A stretch of DNA of 6,552 bases. Source: Desulfobulbaceae bacterium (lineage in GTDB: Bacteria; Desulfobacterota; Desulfobulbia; Desulfobulbales; Desulfocapsaceae). The notes beneath the pieces are model-generated. The model saw nothing but the letters and a program-made list of their open reading frames with translations, did not search any database and was not told where the DNA came from. Each line of letters opens with the position of its first letter. Within the stretch, counting starts at the first letter, position 1. Where the stretch lies: assembly GCA_027067035.1 (NCBI GenBank), contig JAMOMO010000408.1, positions 1 through 6,552 on the forward strand, in the 5' to 3' direction. Positions 1 through 5,682 of the stretch are shown here, one piece after another. A program made the translations under genes and the position numbers.

Positions 1-55
1 ATGGCATCAGCTCCTGTGGATAAAAGTATTCTTATACTGCCCATCCTTTTTAATA

Positions 56-84
56 ATTATTCCCATTCAAGGGCATCACGTCAA
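56..84 (-). promoter_or_regulatory. Predicted sigma70-type promoter for a gene beyond the left edge
   Basis: Read on the minus strand, TTGACG (79-84) is followed by a 17-nt spacer and AATAAT (56-61). Each box matches the TTGACA/TATAAT consensus at five of six positions. The predicted start near 49 leaves a leader of about 40 nt. An AGGAG (11-15) then lies 3 nt before an ATG (5-7), or the true start is just outside the window. Only two codons would be visible, so the gene cannot be identified. The promoter sits downstream of the YqaA-like gene on the same strand, so the next gene can be transcribed on its own. The rest of 1-192 shows no supportable gene on either strand. Confidence 0.5.
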
Positions 85-192
85 GAACTTTAACCACATT
101 GTGGTATTTTTTCCGGATTTATAAACGCTTTCCCGGCCCGTGACGGGGGGTGAAAATGGCAGAAACGATCAGGATATCTGGGGAAGAACTTC

Positions 193-879
193 TCAGAGGG
201 CAAGTTTTATGACGAGAAAGCCGCCAATGAGCAGCAGCACAAAGGCAATACAGAGAATATTGAAATACTTGTCTATAAAGTCTCTGGCGGCCCCGCCCCA
301 CTTGTGAAGCAGCCAGGCAACCAGGAAAAACCGGCAGGCCCGTGCGGCCAGCGAGGCCAGAAGGAATATGGGGAGATTGACGCGGGCAACACCCGCCGTG
401 ATGGTGGTCAGCTTATAGGGCAGGGGGGTGAGCCCGAATATAAAGACAATCCAGGCATTCCAGTAATCATAGACCTGAAACAGATACGTGCCTCCCAGGG
501 CACTGCCCATGGCCGAAACAAGATAGGCAGGCAGGGCAATATCAAGTCTGCCATCCACCTCAACAAGACTGACATGGACCACATTCTCAACAATCCAGCG
601 CCCCATGGTATCCCAGGCAAGGGCCCCGATGCCATATCCGGCAAGCCCACCGGCAACAGATGCCAGAGTACACCAGAAGGCGTACTTGTACCAGCGGCTG
701 CTTGCCCCGAGTACAAGGGCTATGAGCAGGACATCCGGTGGAATGGGAAAAAAACTCGACTCGGCAAAGGAGAGTACAATCAGGGCAAGCAGGCCATACC
801 TGCTGTCAGCCCACCCCAGCATCCAGTCATAGAGACGCCGCAGCAGACCGCTCTTTCTGTTCACAGCCTCTTCAGTCAT
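193..879 (-). CDS. YqaA-type DedA/SNARE-associated (VTT domain) inner-membrane protein
   Basis: A 228-residue integral membrane protein of the YqaA branch of the DedA (VTT/SNARE-associated) superfamily. Visible hallmarks are the N-terminal AESSFFPIPPDVLL stretch (residues 39-52, probably re-entrant), a Gly-rich hydrophobic segment (about 65-90), FGLTPLPYKLTTITAGVAR (148-166), an Arg-rich ARACRFFLVAWLL stretch (179-191) and a C-terminal membrane helix (about 207-226). DedA relatives include undecaprenyl-phosphate and phospholipid translocases. The substrate of the YqaA branch is not established, so a lipid-transport role is inference. The chosen ATG (879) overlaps the pcm stop by 8 nt, which suggests translational coupling. 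An in-frame ATG at 891 would add four residues. The frame stays open to 996, but that extension runs through the conserved pcm 3' end and is not YqaA-like. It is the last gene of the operon, and no clear terminator follows it. Confidence 0.88.
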   Translation of the reverse strand: MTEEAVNRKSGLLRRLYDWMLGWADSRYGLLALIVLSFAESSFFPIPPDVLLIALVLGASSRWYKYAFWCTLASVAGGLAGYGIGALAWDTMGRWIVENVVHVSLVEVDGRLDIALPAYLVSAMGSALGGTYLFQVYDYWNAWIVFIFGLTPLPYKLTTITAGVARVNLPIFLLASLAARACRFFLVAWLLHKWGGAARDFIDKYFNILCIAFVLLLIGGFLVIKLAL

Positions 880-1522
880 TTTCCCAGCCATGCTCTCCGA
901 TAAGGCTGACAAAACGAACACTCTCAAGCCGTGATACCTCAATTTTCCCATCTTTCTTTGTAAGCAGCTGCAGCTCCTGCAGCTCACGCTCACCAACGGG
1001 AATAATCATACGCCCCGGATCAGCAAGCTGATCAATCAGGGGGGCGGGAATTTCAGGGCCGCCTGCAGTGACGATGATGGCATCATAGGGAGCATGCTCC
1101 TGCCAGCCGAGTGTACCATCGTCAAGACGGGAGAGGATATTGTAGTAACGGAGCTGATCAAAGACCTTGCGGGCACCGGCAAGGAGAAAGTTGATACGTT
1201 CAACTGTGTACACTCTGGAACAGAGTCGGGAGAGGACCGCCGCCTGGTAGCCGGAACCGGTGCCTATCTCAAGCACCCGTTCATCTCCGCCAAGCTGCAG
1301 CTCCTGGGTCATGGCTGCCACCACCAGGGGCTGGGATATTGTCTGATCCCCGGAAATGGGGAGGGGATGGTCACCGTAAGCCCGAACCTGCTGGGCATCT
1401 TCCACAAAGAGATGCCGGGGCACCTCGTTCATGGCATCCAGCACCCGGGTATCGCTGATACCACGCTGCAGAAGTTGCTCCTGCACCATACGCTCCCGCG
1501 CTGTGGTAAAGCGGTCTGTCAC
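872..1522 (-). CDS. pcm: Protein-L-isoaspartate O-methyltransferase
   Basis: A 216-residue cytosolic SAM-dependent methyltransferase that methylates L-isoaspartyl residues in damaged proteins so that they can revert to aspartate. The length is normal for the family. It shows the Pcm N-terminal helices (MVQEQLLQRGI, 12-22), the substrate-site segment ending GDQTISQP (58-65), SAM-binding motif I VLEIGTGSGYQAAVL (83-97), the acidic end of strand 2 in VERIN (107-111), DAIIVTAG (147-154) and the closing PVGERELQELQLL (175-187). Translation starts at GTG, not ATG. This GTG overlaps the TGA of the upstream lipoprotein gene in a GTGA junction, a classic sign of translational coupling. An AGGAG (1534-1538) lies 11 nt before it, inside the upstream gene. 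The 3' end overlaps the start of the YqaA-like gene. All family motifs are intact. Confidence 0.97.
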   Translation of the reverse strand: MTDRFTTARERMVQEQLLQRGISDTRVLDAMNEVPRHLFVEDAQQVRAYGDHPLPISGDQTISQPLVVAAMTQELQLGGDERVLEIGTGSGYQAAVLSRLCSRVYTVERINFLLAGARKVFDQLRYYNILSRLDDGTLGWQEHAPYDAIIVTAGGPEIPAPLIDQLADPGRMIIPVGERELQELQLLTKKDGKIEVSRLESVRFVSLIGEHGWEND

Positions 1523-1917
1523 TTCTTTTCTGTCTCCTGCCAGGAATAGTCGTCCTGCCAGTCAAATTCATCCTCGTCGTAACCGCTGTAGCGGCAACTT
1601 GCCACTATATCCCCTGAAAGGGTGATCACGACCATGTTATAGCCATTGGAATCAAAGGCTCCGCCGACAAGGGGTACACTCTGCATAAACGTCGGATCTT
1701 CCTCATAATAGACCCATTCCTCCGTCTCCTTTGTCACCATCCGTTTGGTGTCAGGCTCTCCCATGAGATCCAGCACCTCCTGGCGGTCCGTTTCACCCAC
1801 TTTGATCATGCACACATCGGAAACCAGATGACGGGTCGGGGTGCCGGAACATCCTGCCAGAAAGAGGGTCAGCAGCATGATGCCTGAATAGAAAAGAGGA
1901 CGCAAGCTATGTATCAT
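1519..1917 (-). CDS. BamE/SmpA-OmlA-like outer-membrane lipoprotein (hypothetical)
   Basis: Predicted 132-residue lipoprotein. It has a short positive N-terminus, a hydrophobic stretch (8-20) and a lipobox LAGC (20-23), giving lipidated Cys23 followed by Ser, so outer-membrane sorting is expected. The mature part resembles the small SmpA/OmlA/BamE fold: IKVGETDRQEVLDLMGEPDT (38-57), then EEWVYYE (67-72) and a strand-rich core. The C-terminus is strongly acidic and aromatic (DEDEFDWQDDYSW, 114-126). Start at 1917 is chosen because GGGAGA (1923-1928) sits 5 nt upstream and it places the signal peptide correctly. The frame extends upstream to 2007, but that part would precede the signal peptide and run through the promoter and hairpin. 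BamE belongs to the outer-membrane protein assembly complex. This could instead be another lipoprotein with the same fold, so no symbol is given. It is the first gene of the operon with pcm. Confidence 0.82.
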   Translation of the reverse strand: MIHSLRPLFYSGIMLLTLFLAGCSGTPTRHLVSDVCMIKVGETDRQEVLDLMGEPDTKRMVTKETEEWVYYEEDPTFMQSVPLVGGAFDSNGYNMVVITLSGDIVASCRYSGYDEDEFDWQDDYSWQETEKK

Positions 1918-1922
1918 AGGAA

Positions 1923-1928
1923 TCTCCC
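1923..1928 (-). promoter_or_regulatory. Ribosome binding site deciding the lipoprotein start
   Basis: GGGAGA on the minus strand stands 5 nt before the ATG at 1915-1917. It is the best Shine-Dalgarno match in the htpG-lipoprotein gap and supports this start over the longer open frame reaching 2007. Confidence 0.7.
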
Positions 1929-1931
1929 GCG

Positions 1932-1981
1932 GAAAAAGAGAACGGTTGAAAAGCCGTAAAGTTAAGATTTTCAACCGTTCT
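1932..1981 (-). terminator. Predicted intrinsic terminator after htpG (14-bp inverted repeat plus U-run)
   Basis: A perfect 14-bp inverted repeat (arms 1939-1952 and 1968-1981, loop of 15 nt at 1953-1967) lies 39 nt past the htpG stop codon. On the minus strand the second arm is followed by C then five T residues (1933-1937). That is the layout of a Rho-independent terminator, though the stem is only moderately GC-rich and the loop is long. The promoter-distal arm overlaps the -10 box of the predicted lipoprotein-operon promoter, so the repeat could alternatively be an operator. Partial termination, letting some htpG transcripts read into the operon, is also possible. Confidence 0.55.
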
Positions 1982-2007
1982 ATAGCGTGCTGCAGGGCTT
2001 TTTTCAA
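1979..2007 (-). promoter_or_regulatory. Predicted promoter of the lipoprotein-pcm-yqaA-like operon
   Basis: On the minus strand TTGAAA (2002-2007) is followed by exactly 17 nt and TATAGA (1979-1984), matching the sigma70 consensus at 5/6 and 4/6 positions. Transcription would begin near 1972, giving a leader of about 55 nt before the lipoprotein ATG. The -10 box lies within one arm of the inverted repeat at 1939-1981. The operon may therefore be expressed independently of htpG. Confidence 0.5.
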
Positions 2008-2019
2008 TATATAATTGAA

Positions 2020-3888
2020 TCAGGCTCCCACGGCCCTGGTCAGAATCTTATAGTTTCTCTCCACCATAACCATGGGATCAACCACAAGACCTGCCTGAAT
2101 CATGGCATTATCATAAATCTGGGCAGCCACTTCCGCGGCAAAACCTTCATCTTCTTTTACAAGTTCTGCCAGCTGTTTGATAAGAGGGCTGGCAAGGTTG
2201 ATCTCCAGATTCTTCTTACTCGCTTCGGGAGAAAGCCCTTTCTCCATCCGGCTGGCCGCCATGATCCGTTCCATGGAGGATGTCATGAAACCGTCAGGAT
2301 TGACAATCATCGCTGGAGAGTCCACCAGACGTTTGGACTCAATGACATCGGCCACCTTATCCTCAAGCTTCTCCTTCAGCCAGGCAATCAGCTCGCCACC
2401 GGCATCTTCTCCAAGCTTTTCCGTGCTGTCATCATCGGAGTCTGCATCACCACTTTTGGACAGGTCAAGGTCGGCACGATCAGCAGAGACCAGTTTCTTG
2501 CCATCAAATTCACCGAGATGATTGAGAACAAAATCGTCGATGGGCTCCATGGTATAGATGATCTCTATGCCCTTCTTGTTGAACATCTCAACATAGGGAC
2601 CGGCCTCAATGGCTGCCCGGGTGGGACCATTGATGTAATAAATTTCCTCCTGCTCATCCCCCATCCGTTCCACATATTCAGCAAGGGACGTTGGTTTGCC
2701 ATCCTCTGAGCGGGAAGACTCAAAACGGACCAGCTGAGCCAGCTCTTTCTGGAACTCGTAGTCAGATGTCACACCCTCTTTGATATAAATGCCAAAGGTG
2801 TTCCAGAAATCGAGATAGTAATCGGAGTCACGCTTTGCCTCTTCAGCAAGGAACTTCAGGAAGCGTTTGGTGATAACCTTGCGAAGCTTCATGACCAGTG
2901 CGTTATCCTGAAGAGACTGTCGGGATATGTTCAGGGGCAGATCCTCACTGTCCACCACACCCTTCAAAAAGCGCAGCCATTCAGGAAGGATATTCTCAGA
3001 ATGCTGATCAATGAGTACCCGCTGGCAGTAGAGGTTCACTCCCGGCTCCACCCTGCCGAAACCCATGGCCTCAAAATTTTCCTTGGGAACAAAGAGAACC
3101 GCATTAATGGCAAGGGGGGCATCCACAGAAAAGTGAAGGCGGTAATGGGGTTCATCGGTGGCATTGCCGATAAACTTATAAAAATCGTTATACTCCTCGT
3201 CACTGATCTCGTTCTTGCTTCTGGTCCAGATGGCCTGCACCGTATTCACGGTCTCCCCTTCAAGTTTGATGGGGAAGGGAACAAAGGTGGAGTACTGCTT
3301 GATGATGTTTTCCACCTTCCACTTCTTGGCATAATCATGGGCATCATCTTTGAGTTCAATAATGATTCGGGTGCCGCGATGCAGTCCGGGGCACTCCTTG
3401 ATGGTAAAGCTGCCGCCACCGTCTGAGACCCACTCATGCCCTTCAGAACCATCCCAGGAACGGCTCTGTACCGTTACCTTCTTGCCCGCCATGAAGGCTG
3501 CGTAAAAGCCCACACCAAACTGACCGATGAGACTCACATCCTTACGGGCCGCCTCGGCCAGTTCCGCCACAAAGTTTCCGGATCCGGAATGGGCGATGGT
3601 ACCGAGATTGGTCTCAAGCTCAGCACGGGTCATGCCGATTCCGGTATCGGTGATTGTCATGGTATGTTTTTCGTCATCAAGATCGATGTTCACCTCCAGA
3701 GGCACATTGTCATCAAAGACATCCTCCTTGGTGAGACTCTCATGACGCATCTTTTCCAGGGCATCGGAGCTGTTGGAAATCAGCTCACGGATAAAAATAT
3801 CACGCTCGGTATAGAGCGAGTTAATTACTATATCTAAAAGTTTCTTGGTTTCAGCCTGAAACTCATGGGTTGTTCCACTGTCACTCAT
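2020..3888 (-). CDS. htpG: Molecular chaperone HtpG (Hsp90 family)
   Basis: A full-length 622-residue bacterial Hsp90, a cytosolic ATP-dependent dimeric chaperone. The N-terminal GHKL ATPase domain shows IRELISNSSDALEK (33-46, with catalytic Glu35 and Mg-binding Asn39), DTGIGM (81-86, Asp81 contacts adenine), the lid GTIAHSGS (96-103), GQFGVGFYAAF (122-132) and Thr173 in RGTRIIIEL. The middle domain carries the expected loop arginine Arg323 in LPLNISRQ. The C-terminal dimerisation domain follows an acidic Ser/Asp-rich linker (about 478-496). Start at 3888 is chosen because GAGGAG (3897-3902) sits 8 nt before this ATG. An in-frame TTG at 3894 would lie only 2 nt from the same site. It diverges from hemG and has its own strong promoter. 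No CIRCE or clear sigma32 element was found, so heat-shock control is not shown by the sequence. Confidence 0.98.
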   Translation of the reverse strand: MSDSGTTHEFQAETKKLLDIVINSLYTERDIFIRELISNSSDALEKMRHESLTKEDVFDDNVPLEVNIDLDDEKHTMTITDTGIGMTRAELETNLGTIAHSGSGNFVAELAEAARKDVSLIGQFGVGFYAAFMAGKKVTVQSRSWDGSEGHEWVSDGGGSFTIKECPGLHRGTRIIIELKDDAHDYAKKWKVENIIKQYSTFVPFPIKLEGETVNTVQAIWTRSKNEISDEEYNDFYKFIGNATDEPHYRLHFSVDAPLAINAVLFVPKENFEAMGFGRVEPGVNLYCQRVLIDQHSENILPEWLRFLKGVVDSEDLPLNISRQSLQDNALVMKLRKVITKRFLKFLAEEAKRDSDYYLDFWNTFGIYIKEGVTSDYEFQKELAQLVRFESSRSEDGKPTSLAEYVERMGDEQEEIYYINGPTRAAIEAGPYVEMFNKKGIEIIYTMEPIDDFVLNHLGEFDGKKLVSADRADLDLSKSGDADSDDDSTEKLGEDAGGELIAWLKEKLEDKVADVIESKRLVDSPAMIVNPDGFMTSSMERIMAASRMEKGLSPEASKKNLEINLASPLIKQLAELVKEDEGFAAEVAAQIYDNAMIQAGLVVDPMVMVERNYKILTRAVGA

Positions 3889-3896
3889 TTTCAATT

Positions 3897-3902
3897 CTCC
3901 TC
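3897..3902 (-). promoter_or_regulatory. Ribosome binding site of htpG
   Basis: GAGGAG on the minus strand, 8 nt before the ATG at 3886-3888. It selects this ATG over the in-frame TTG at 3892-3894. Confidence 0.8.
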
Positions 3903-3975
3903 TTGCAAAGTCATTAAGAATAAAGGGGATTGACTCACCCCAATTCCGTTGCTTTTTTCCTCAAAGTCGGCCAAA

Positions 3976-4003
3976 ATGATAAGCATGCATCTTTTACTGT
4001 CAA
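3976..4003 (-). promoter_or_regulatory. Predicted strong sigma70-type promoter of htpG
   Basis: On the minus strand a perfect TTGACA (3998-4003) is followed by 16 nt and TATCAT (3976-3981, 5/6 to consensus). The predicted start near 3969 gives a leader of about 80 nt. The -35 box lies in the left arm of the inverted repeat 3996-4018, which also holds the predicted -35 box of the divergent hemG promoter. This is the best consensus promoter in the window. Confidence 0.65.
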
Positions 4004-4018
4004 GCCTTTGCTGACAGT
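3996..4018. repeat. Inverted repeat between divergent htpG and hemG promoters
   Basis: ACTGTCA (3996-4002) and TGACAGT (4012-4018) form perfect 7-bp arms around a 9-bp spacer. Each arm contains most of one predicted -35 hexamer, one per direction. It may be an operator for a dimeric regulator acting on both genes, or just a by-product of two similar back-to-back -35 boxes. Confidence 0.45.
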
Positions 4019-4039
4019 GGCAGCACACAAAAATATGAC
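4011..4039 (+). promoter_or_regulatory. Possible promoter of hemG
   Basis: CTGACA (4011-4016, 5/6 to consensus), a 17-nt spacer and TATGAC (4034-4039, 4/6). The predicted start would fall around 4046, only a few nucleotides before the ATG at 4053. With no good Shine-Dalgarno sequence in sight, this would give a nearly leaderless mRNA. The -10 match is weak and this is a tentative call. Confidence 0.3.
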
Positions 4040-4052
4040 CTGGACGGCAAAT

Positions 4053-5447
4053 ATGACACAAGACACCATCATCATTGGAGCAGGCCTCTCCGGTCTCACC
4101 GTTGCCTGGAAACTCAAACAGATCTCCGGCCATTCCGTCCTCCTGCTTGAACAGTCGGACAGGGCAGGTGGTGCGATCAGCAGCCATTCGGAAAACGACT
4201 ACCTGGCTGAAGGCGGCCCCCATGGATTTCTTGACAACTGCGTCGAGTCACAATCCCTGCTTGCAGAAACCGGACTGGACAGAGAGGTGCTCAAAGCTCC
4301 ACTCTCAAAATTTGTCCGCTATGTCTGCATGGACAAAAAACTCAGGCTTATCCCTCAGTCCCCGCCCAGAATCCTGGCAGCCCCCCTTATTTCACTCCCT
4401 GCAAAACTTCGCGTTGCCGCGGATCTCTTCAAAAAACCGCTGCCGGGAGAGCCCACGGTACGGGAGTGGGTGGAGTACCGTTTCGGCAGGGCGCTGCTGC
4501 CCTATGTGGATGCCGTCTTTACCGGAACCTATGCCGGAGACATTGACCGCCTGGTGATTGACGGTGTCATGCCGGGGATAAGAAAGGTGGAGAAGGAGCA
4601 CGGCTCTGTCCTCCGTGGTCTCATCAAAAAAATGCGGGCATCCCGGAAGAATGCAGCAGAAAAGAAGAAAGGACTGCCCTCCATGTGCAGTTTTCCCGAA
4701 GGGATGACACGACTGGCAGAGAGACTCCAGGAAAACCTCAGCTCCGATGAGCTCCATCTTCACAGCCCGGTACTCTCCATTTCCCGAAATGATGACAGCT
4801 GGACAGTGGCCACAAAAGAGGCAGTGTACTCCTCCAGAAACCTGGTACTGGCACTCCCGGTGAACGCGGCCCTCGGATTGCTCGCCGATATCGCCAGCCC
4901 ACCACCCCCGCAACAGGCGATCCCGGAAGCCAGAATAGTCACCATTGCCCTGGGCTTTGGCAGTGAAGCGAGCCTGCCGCCTGGCTTTGGTTTCCTCACT
5001 CCGGAACGGGAAAAGCGCTTCTGTCTCGGTGCACTCTTTTCATCCAATATGTTTCCGGGCCGCACCCCTGAAGGCCACATCCTCCTTGAGGCACTGGTGG
5101 GTGGACGAAGGCACCCGGACCGACTGGAGCTCGATGATGCAAGTCTTATCCGGAATGCAGTGGAGGACCTGCAGCAGCTCCTCACACTTCCCGCTCCCCC
5201 GCAATATGCCAGGGTTCTTCGCCCTCGCGGCGGCATCCCGCAGCTGGAAAAGGGCTACCCCGAACTGCTCAGCTGGCGCAATGCTCTCATGGAGGCGGAA
5301 AAAGGCCTCTACGTGACGGGATTTGGATGGGATGGCATCGGACTTAACGACATGATAAAAACCGCCTGCCGGGTAAGTGATGCCATCAGGGACGGACAGC
5401 AGGATGGTGGAGAAAGAGACAGCGCTGTAAAAAAAGTCTACTTCTGA
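4053..5447 (+). CDS. hemG: Protoporphyrinogen oxidase, FAD-dependent HemY type
   Basis: A 464-residue flavoprotein of the oxygen-dependent (HemY-type) protoporphyrinogen IX oxidase family, which carries out the six-electron oxidation to protoporphyrin IX late in heme synthesis. In some lineages the family oxidises coproporphyrinogen III instead. Visible features are the N-terminal FAD-binding motif IIIGAGLSGLT (6-16) with Glu33 ending strand 2, RAGGAISS (37-44), EGGPHGF (53-59), the family-typical TGTYAGD (157-163), SFPEGM (213-218) and the C-terminal FAD motif GFGWDGIGLNDMIKTA (423-438). The length is normal. The ATG at 4053 places the FAD motif at the usual distance from the N-terminus. An in-frame ATG at 4035 would add six residues. 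Neither has a good ribosome binding site, and the frame is open back to a TTG at 3930. No other heme gene adjoins it here. If the host is anaerobic, the electron acceptor is open. Confidence 0.93.
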   Translation: MTQDTIIIGAGLSGLTVAWKLKQISGHSVLLLEQSDRAGGAISSHSENDYLAEGGPHGFLDNCVESQSLLAETGLDREVLKAPLSKFVRYVCMDKKLRLIPQSPPRILAAPLISLPAKLRVAADLFKKPLPGEPTVREWVEYRFGRALLPYVDAVFTGTYAGDIDRLVIDGVMPGIRKVEKEHGSVLRGLIKKMRASRKNAAEKKKGLPSMCSFPEGMTRLAERLQENLSSDELHLHSPVLSISRNDDSWTVATKEAVYSSRNLVLALPVNAALGLLADIASPPPPQQAIPEARIVTIALGFGSEASLPPGFGFLTPEREKRFCLGALFSSNMFPGRTPEGHILLEALVGGRRHPDRLELDDASLIRNAVEDLQQLLTLPAPPQYARVLRPRGGIPQLEKGYPELLSWRNALMEAEKGLYVTGFGWDGIGLNDMIKTACRVSDAIRDGQQDGGERDSAVKKVYF

Positions 5448-5572
5448 GAGAGCCCCGGGCCCCGGAGAAAAAAGGAGTGCCGAAAGCAATCCCGTTCCCC
5501 GGCTGCAGTTCTGTGCCGATCTCAACATTCATTATGCTGTTTTCCAGCCAGCCCTTCCCGGAAAAATCCCGT

Positions 5573-5601
5573 TTGACTCATCACCGGTAATATCATAAAC
5601 T
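5573..5601 (+). promoter_or_regulatory. Predicted promoter of the Cache sensor gene
   Basis: TTGACT (5573-5578, 5/6), a 17-nt spacer and TAAACT (5596-5601, 4/6) fit a sigma70-type promoter. Transcription would begin near 5608, about 75 nt before the sensor ATG, inside the dyad at 5602-5620. The stretch from 5448 to this point shows no gene and no convincing terminator for hemG. Confidence 0.45.
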
Positions 5602-5620
5602 AAACAGGTGGGGCCTGTTT
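5602..5620 (+). repeat. Inverted repeat at the predicted sensor transcription start
   Basis: AAACAGG (5602-5608) and CCTGTTT (5614-5620) are perfect 7-bp arms around TGGGG. The repeat directly abuts the predicted -10 box, which is a common operator location. No T-run follows it, so it does not look like a terminator. It could also be a hairpin in a transcript reading through from hemG. Confidence 0.45.
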
Positions 5621-5670
5621 CTGCTCGTATTTACGTGCAAATCCAATTAATTCTCAGCACACAAACCTCC

Positions 5671-5678
5671 AGAGGAAG
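5671..5678 (+). promoter_or_regulatory. Ribosome binding site of the sensor gene
   Basis: AGAGGAAG ends 4 nt before the ATG at 5683. It is a good Shine-Dalgarno match and fixes the start of a frame that has no stop codon in the window. Confidence 0.75.
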
Positions 5679-5682
5679 TGAT

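Noticed and set aside
1..93. Plus-strand ATG at position 1 with a 30-codon frame ending at TAA
   Set aside because: It is short, has no visible upstream context, and is opposite a better-supported minus-strand promoter and leader.
93..112. Hairpin ACCAC-ATT-GTGGT followed by a T-run on the plus strand
   Set aside because: The stem is only 5 bp and no plus-strand gene ends nearby. On the minus strand, where the YqaA-like gene ends, there is no T-run after it.
304..903. Plus-strand open frame of 199 codons opposite the YqaA-like gene
   Set aside because: The opposite strand encodes a clear DedA/YqaA protein; the plus-strand translation is low-complexity hydrophilic sequence with no domain signal.
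1918..2007. Upstream extension of the lipoprotein gene to 2007
   Set aside because: It would add 30 residues before the signal peptide and read through the inverted repeat and promoter; a good ribosome binding site supports the ATG at 1917.
1987..2709. Long plus-strand open frame of 240 codons opposite htpG, and similar antisense frames at 3001-3426 and 3436-3837
   Set aside because: They lie entirely or almost entirely opposite the conserved HtpG coding sequence, their translations have no recognisable family features, and they lack ribosome binding sites.
3905..3975. Heat-shock elements (CIRCE or sigma32 promoter) upstream of htpG
   Set aside because: A CCCCTTTAT stretch resembles part of a sigma32 -10 box, but no matching -35 box lies at the right distance, and there is no TTAGCACTC/GAGTGCTAA repeat.
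3930..4052. N-terminal extension of hemG from the TTG at 3930
   Set aside because: The extension would cross the divergent promoter region, has no family similarity, and would push the FAD-binding motif far from the N-terminus.
5419..5428. Palindrome ACAGCGCTGT near the end of hemG
   Set aside because: It is a 10-bp palindrome inside coding sequence with no promoter nearby, so chance is the simplest explanation.
5452..5468. GC-rich CCCCGGG/CCCCGG stretch just after the hemG stop as a possible terminator
   Set aside because: Only a 4-bp stem with a 3-nt loop can form, and it is followed by an A-run, not a T-run.
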